From the NCBI GenBank assembly GCA_013202715.1, contig JABMRF010000060.1:1-48225 (forward strand): a stretch of 48,225 bases of DNA. The letters are read 5' to 3'. Below the pieces are notes generated by a model. That model did not search any database, was not told the origin of the DNA, and saw only the letters and a list, made by a program, of their open reading frames with translations. Made by a program: the position numbers and the translations under genes. Of this stretch, positions 47,633 through 48,225 are shown piece after piece. How positions within the stretch are numbered: position 1 is the stretch's first letter; each line of letters opens with the position of its first letter. The DNA is from Candidatus Kuenenbacteria bacterium. Lineage in GTDB: Bacteria; Patescibacteriota; Patescibacteriia; UBA11705; JABHMO01.

Positions 47633-47750
47633 GGTGGACCCGACGCCATAGGCGCCCAAGGGCAGGGATCGAACCTGTGACCTCCTCGGTGCAAGCGAGG
47701 CGCTCTAGCCTCAGCCATAGGCTGATCCGCCTATGGCTGAAACTGAGCTA
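47632..47750 (-). pseudogene. Broken tRNA-Ala copy with two palindromic insertions
   Basis: The anticodon arm, T arm, 3' acceptor strand and CCA are the same as in the intact tRNA-Ala at 48062. A 30-bp perfect palindrome (TCAGCCATAGGC, 6-nt loop, complement; 47711-47740) sits in the D loop. A 19-bp segment with the same GCCATAGGC core (47643-47661) sits between acceptor and T stems. The 5' acceptor strand is replaced by GIY-YIG gene sequence, so it cannot fold as tRNA. Confidence 0.85.
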
Positions 47751-47989
47751 ATAATGCAATCTCGAATTCTTCTTCCGAAACCAGATTTATAAAATATTTC
47801 TCTTTGAAGTACATCTTTTTTACAATAATATCTTTCATAATAGAGTAATTCAAAAGGCCCATTTTCTTTTGTCCATTTGTTTAGGCCTATATTGTGCTGT
47901 TCTAACCGCTTTACAACTAATTGGCCAGTACTACCAACATAAATTTTATTATTCCTTAAACTTCTAATAAAGTATATAAAATAACTCAT
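47711..47989 (-). CDS. GIY-YIG nuclease-domain protein
   Basis: URI-type GIY-YIG domain: YFIYFIRS and KIYVGST (the GIY...YVG pair, residues ~3-21), VKRLEQHN with the catalytic Arg, and LQREIFYKSGFGRR with the catalytic Glu. 92 residues, a common size in CPR. Its last 15 codons (CIISSVSAIGGSAYG) run into the tRNA-Ala remnant and its palindrome, so the C-terminus is a by-product of the junction. It lies between two tRNA-Ala copies, like a small mobile unit. Substrate unknown. Confidence 0.88.
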   Translation of the reverse strand: MSYFIYFIRSLRNNKIYVGSTGQLVVKRLEQHNIGLNKWTKENGPFELLYYERYYCKKDVLQREIFYKSGFGRRIRDCIISSVSAIGGSAYG

Positions 47990-48061
47990 ACCACTTATAT
48001 ATTAATAATCATCTTATTTTGATTATAACAAAAAACAACGAATATGTAATTCGTTATTTTT

Positions 48062-48138
48062 TGGTGGACCCGGCAGGGATCGAACCTGTGACCTCCTCGG
48101 TGCAAGCGAGGCGCTCTAGCCAACTGAGCTACGGGCCC
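48062..48138 (-). tRNA. tRNA-Ala (anticodon UGC)
   Basis: 77 nt with encoded CCA. Acceptor GGGCCCG/CGGGTCC including the G3-U70 identity pair of alanine tRNA; anticodon arm CCTCG-CTTGCAC-CGAGG gives anticodon TGC; T arm CAGG-TTCGATC-CCTG. Intact, unlike the copy at 47632. Confidence 0.95.
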
Positions 48139-48225
48139 TTATTTAATTTTGATCTCTTTTTCTTGGACTATTTTTTCAATAATCCTTCGGCTTTTCATTT
48201 TCTTTAGTTTATATTCAACTTGTCT

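Noticed and set aside
48019..48207. Plus-strand ORF of 62 codons with a DPAGIEPVTSSVQARRSSQLSYGP stretch split over the tRNA
   Set aside because: It is the antisense translation of the tRNA-Ala gene, a common false prediction.
1..48225. Alternative genetic code (TGA as glycine, as in Gracilibacteria)
   Set aside because: TGA serves as a natural stop, for example in the ATGA overlap at 44756 and at the ends of comEC and the GIY-YIG gene, and conserved proteins need no TGA readthrough.

Overview
The window looks like a chromosome piece of a Candidate Phyla Radiation / Patescibacteria bacterium (Parcubacteria-like; rank not provable from the sequence). Reasons: AT-rich DNA, the standard code with TGA used as stop, a lone housekeeping set (ndk, ruvA, ileS, greA, NIF3, ComEC), a type IV pilus locus, FemAB and LTA-synthase-like envelope enzymes, repeat-bearing secreted proteins typical of this group, and a very large share of orphan genes.

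Layout. 1-3.9 kb: type IV pilus operon (PilC cut by the window edge, four minor pilins, then a pilin gene with no standard start codon). 4-10.9 kb: TrmB-like regulator, CYTH enzyme, a probable small structured RNA, nucleoside diphosphate kinase, orphans and the metallo-beta-lactamase half of ComEC. 11-19.3 kb: a 934-residue Cys-rich surface protein, a NYN nuclease and three tandem paralogous secreted proteins. 19.3-28 kb: the ComEC channel half, a serine-protease-like protein, a nucleoside phosphorylase, GreA, LTA synthase, FemX, RuvA. 28-36 kb: palindromic element, frameshifted small gene, U32 peptidase, a DHH/MYG1-like orphan, an MFS transporter with a riboswitch-like leader, NIF3, SanA. 36-39.5 kb: gene-poor tract filled with stem-loop modules and apparent minus-strand transcription units. 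39.5-48.2 kb: a second TrmB-like regulator, ileS behind a T-box-like leader, a coupled p pair of paralogous zinc-ribbon orphans, a Na+/Ca2+-exchanger-like protein, and a GIY-YIG gene between a broken and an intact tRNA-Ala.

Two gene populations stand out. Most housekeeping genes have no Shine-Dalgarno sequence, and their leaders carry short imperfect 'word' repeats, different at each locus and often followed by their inverted complement. Many orphan genes instead have near-consensus sigma70 promoters (17-bp spacers), strong AAGGAGG-type ribosome sites and their own hairpin terminator.

Most promising unexplained items: (1) the MFS leader, a 9-bp-closed three-hairpin junction followed by a 12-bp stem that hides the ribosome site; (2) the word-repeat leaders; (3) the stem-loop array at 36.6-39.3 kb with a 34-bp near-identical repeat; (4) an ileS leader resembling an ultrashort T-box; (5) the tRNA-Ala duplication around the GIY-YIG gene; (6) a ~130-nt RNA near 7.6 kb. 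All assignments come from reading the sequence; no database search was run.
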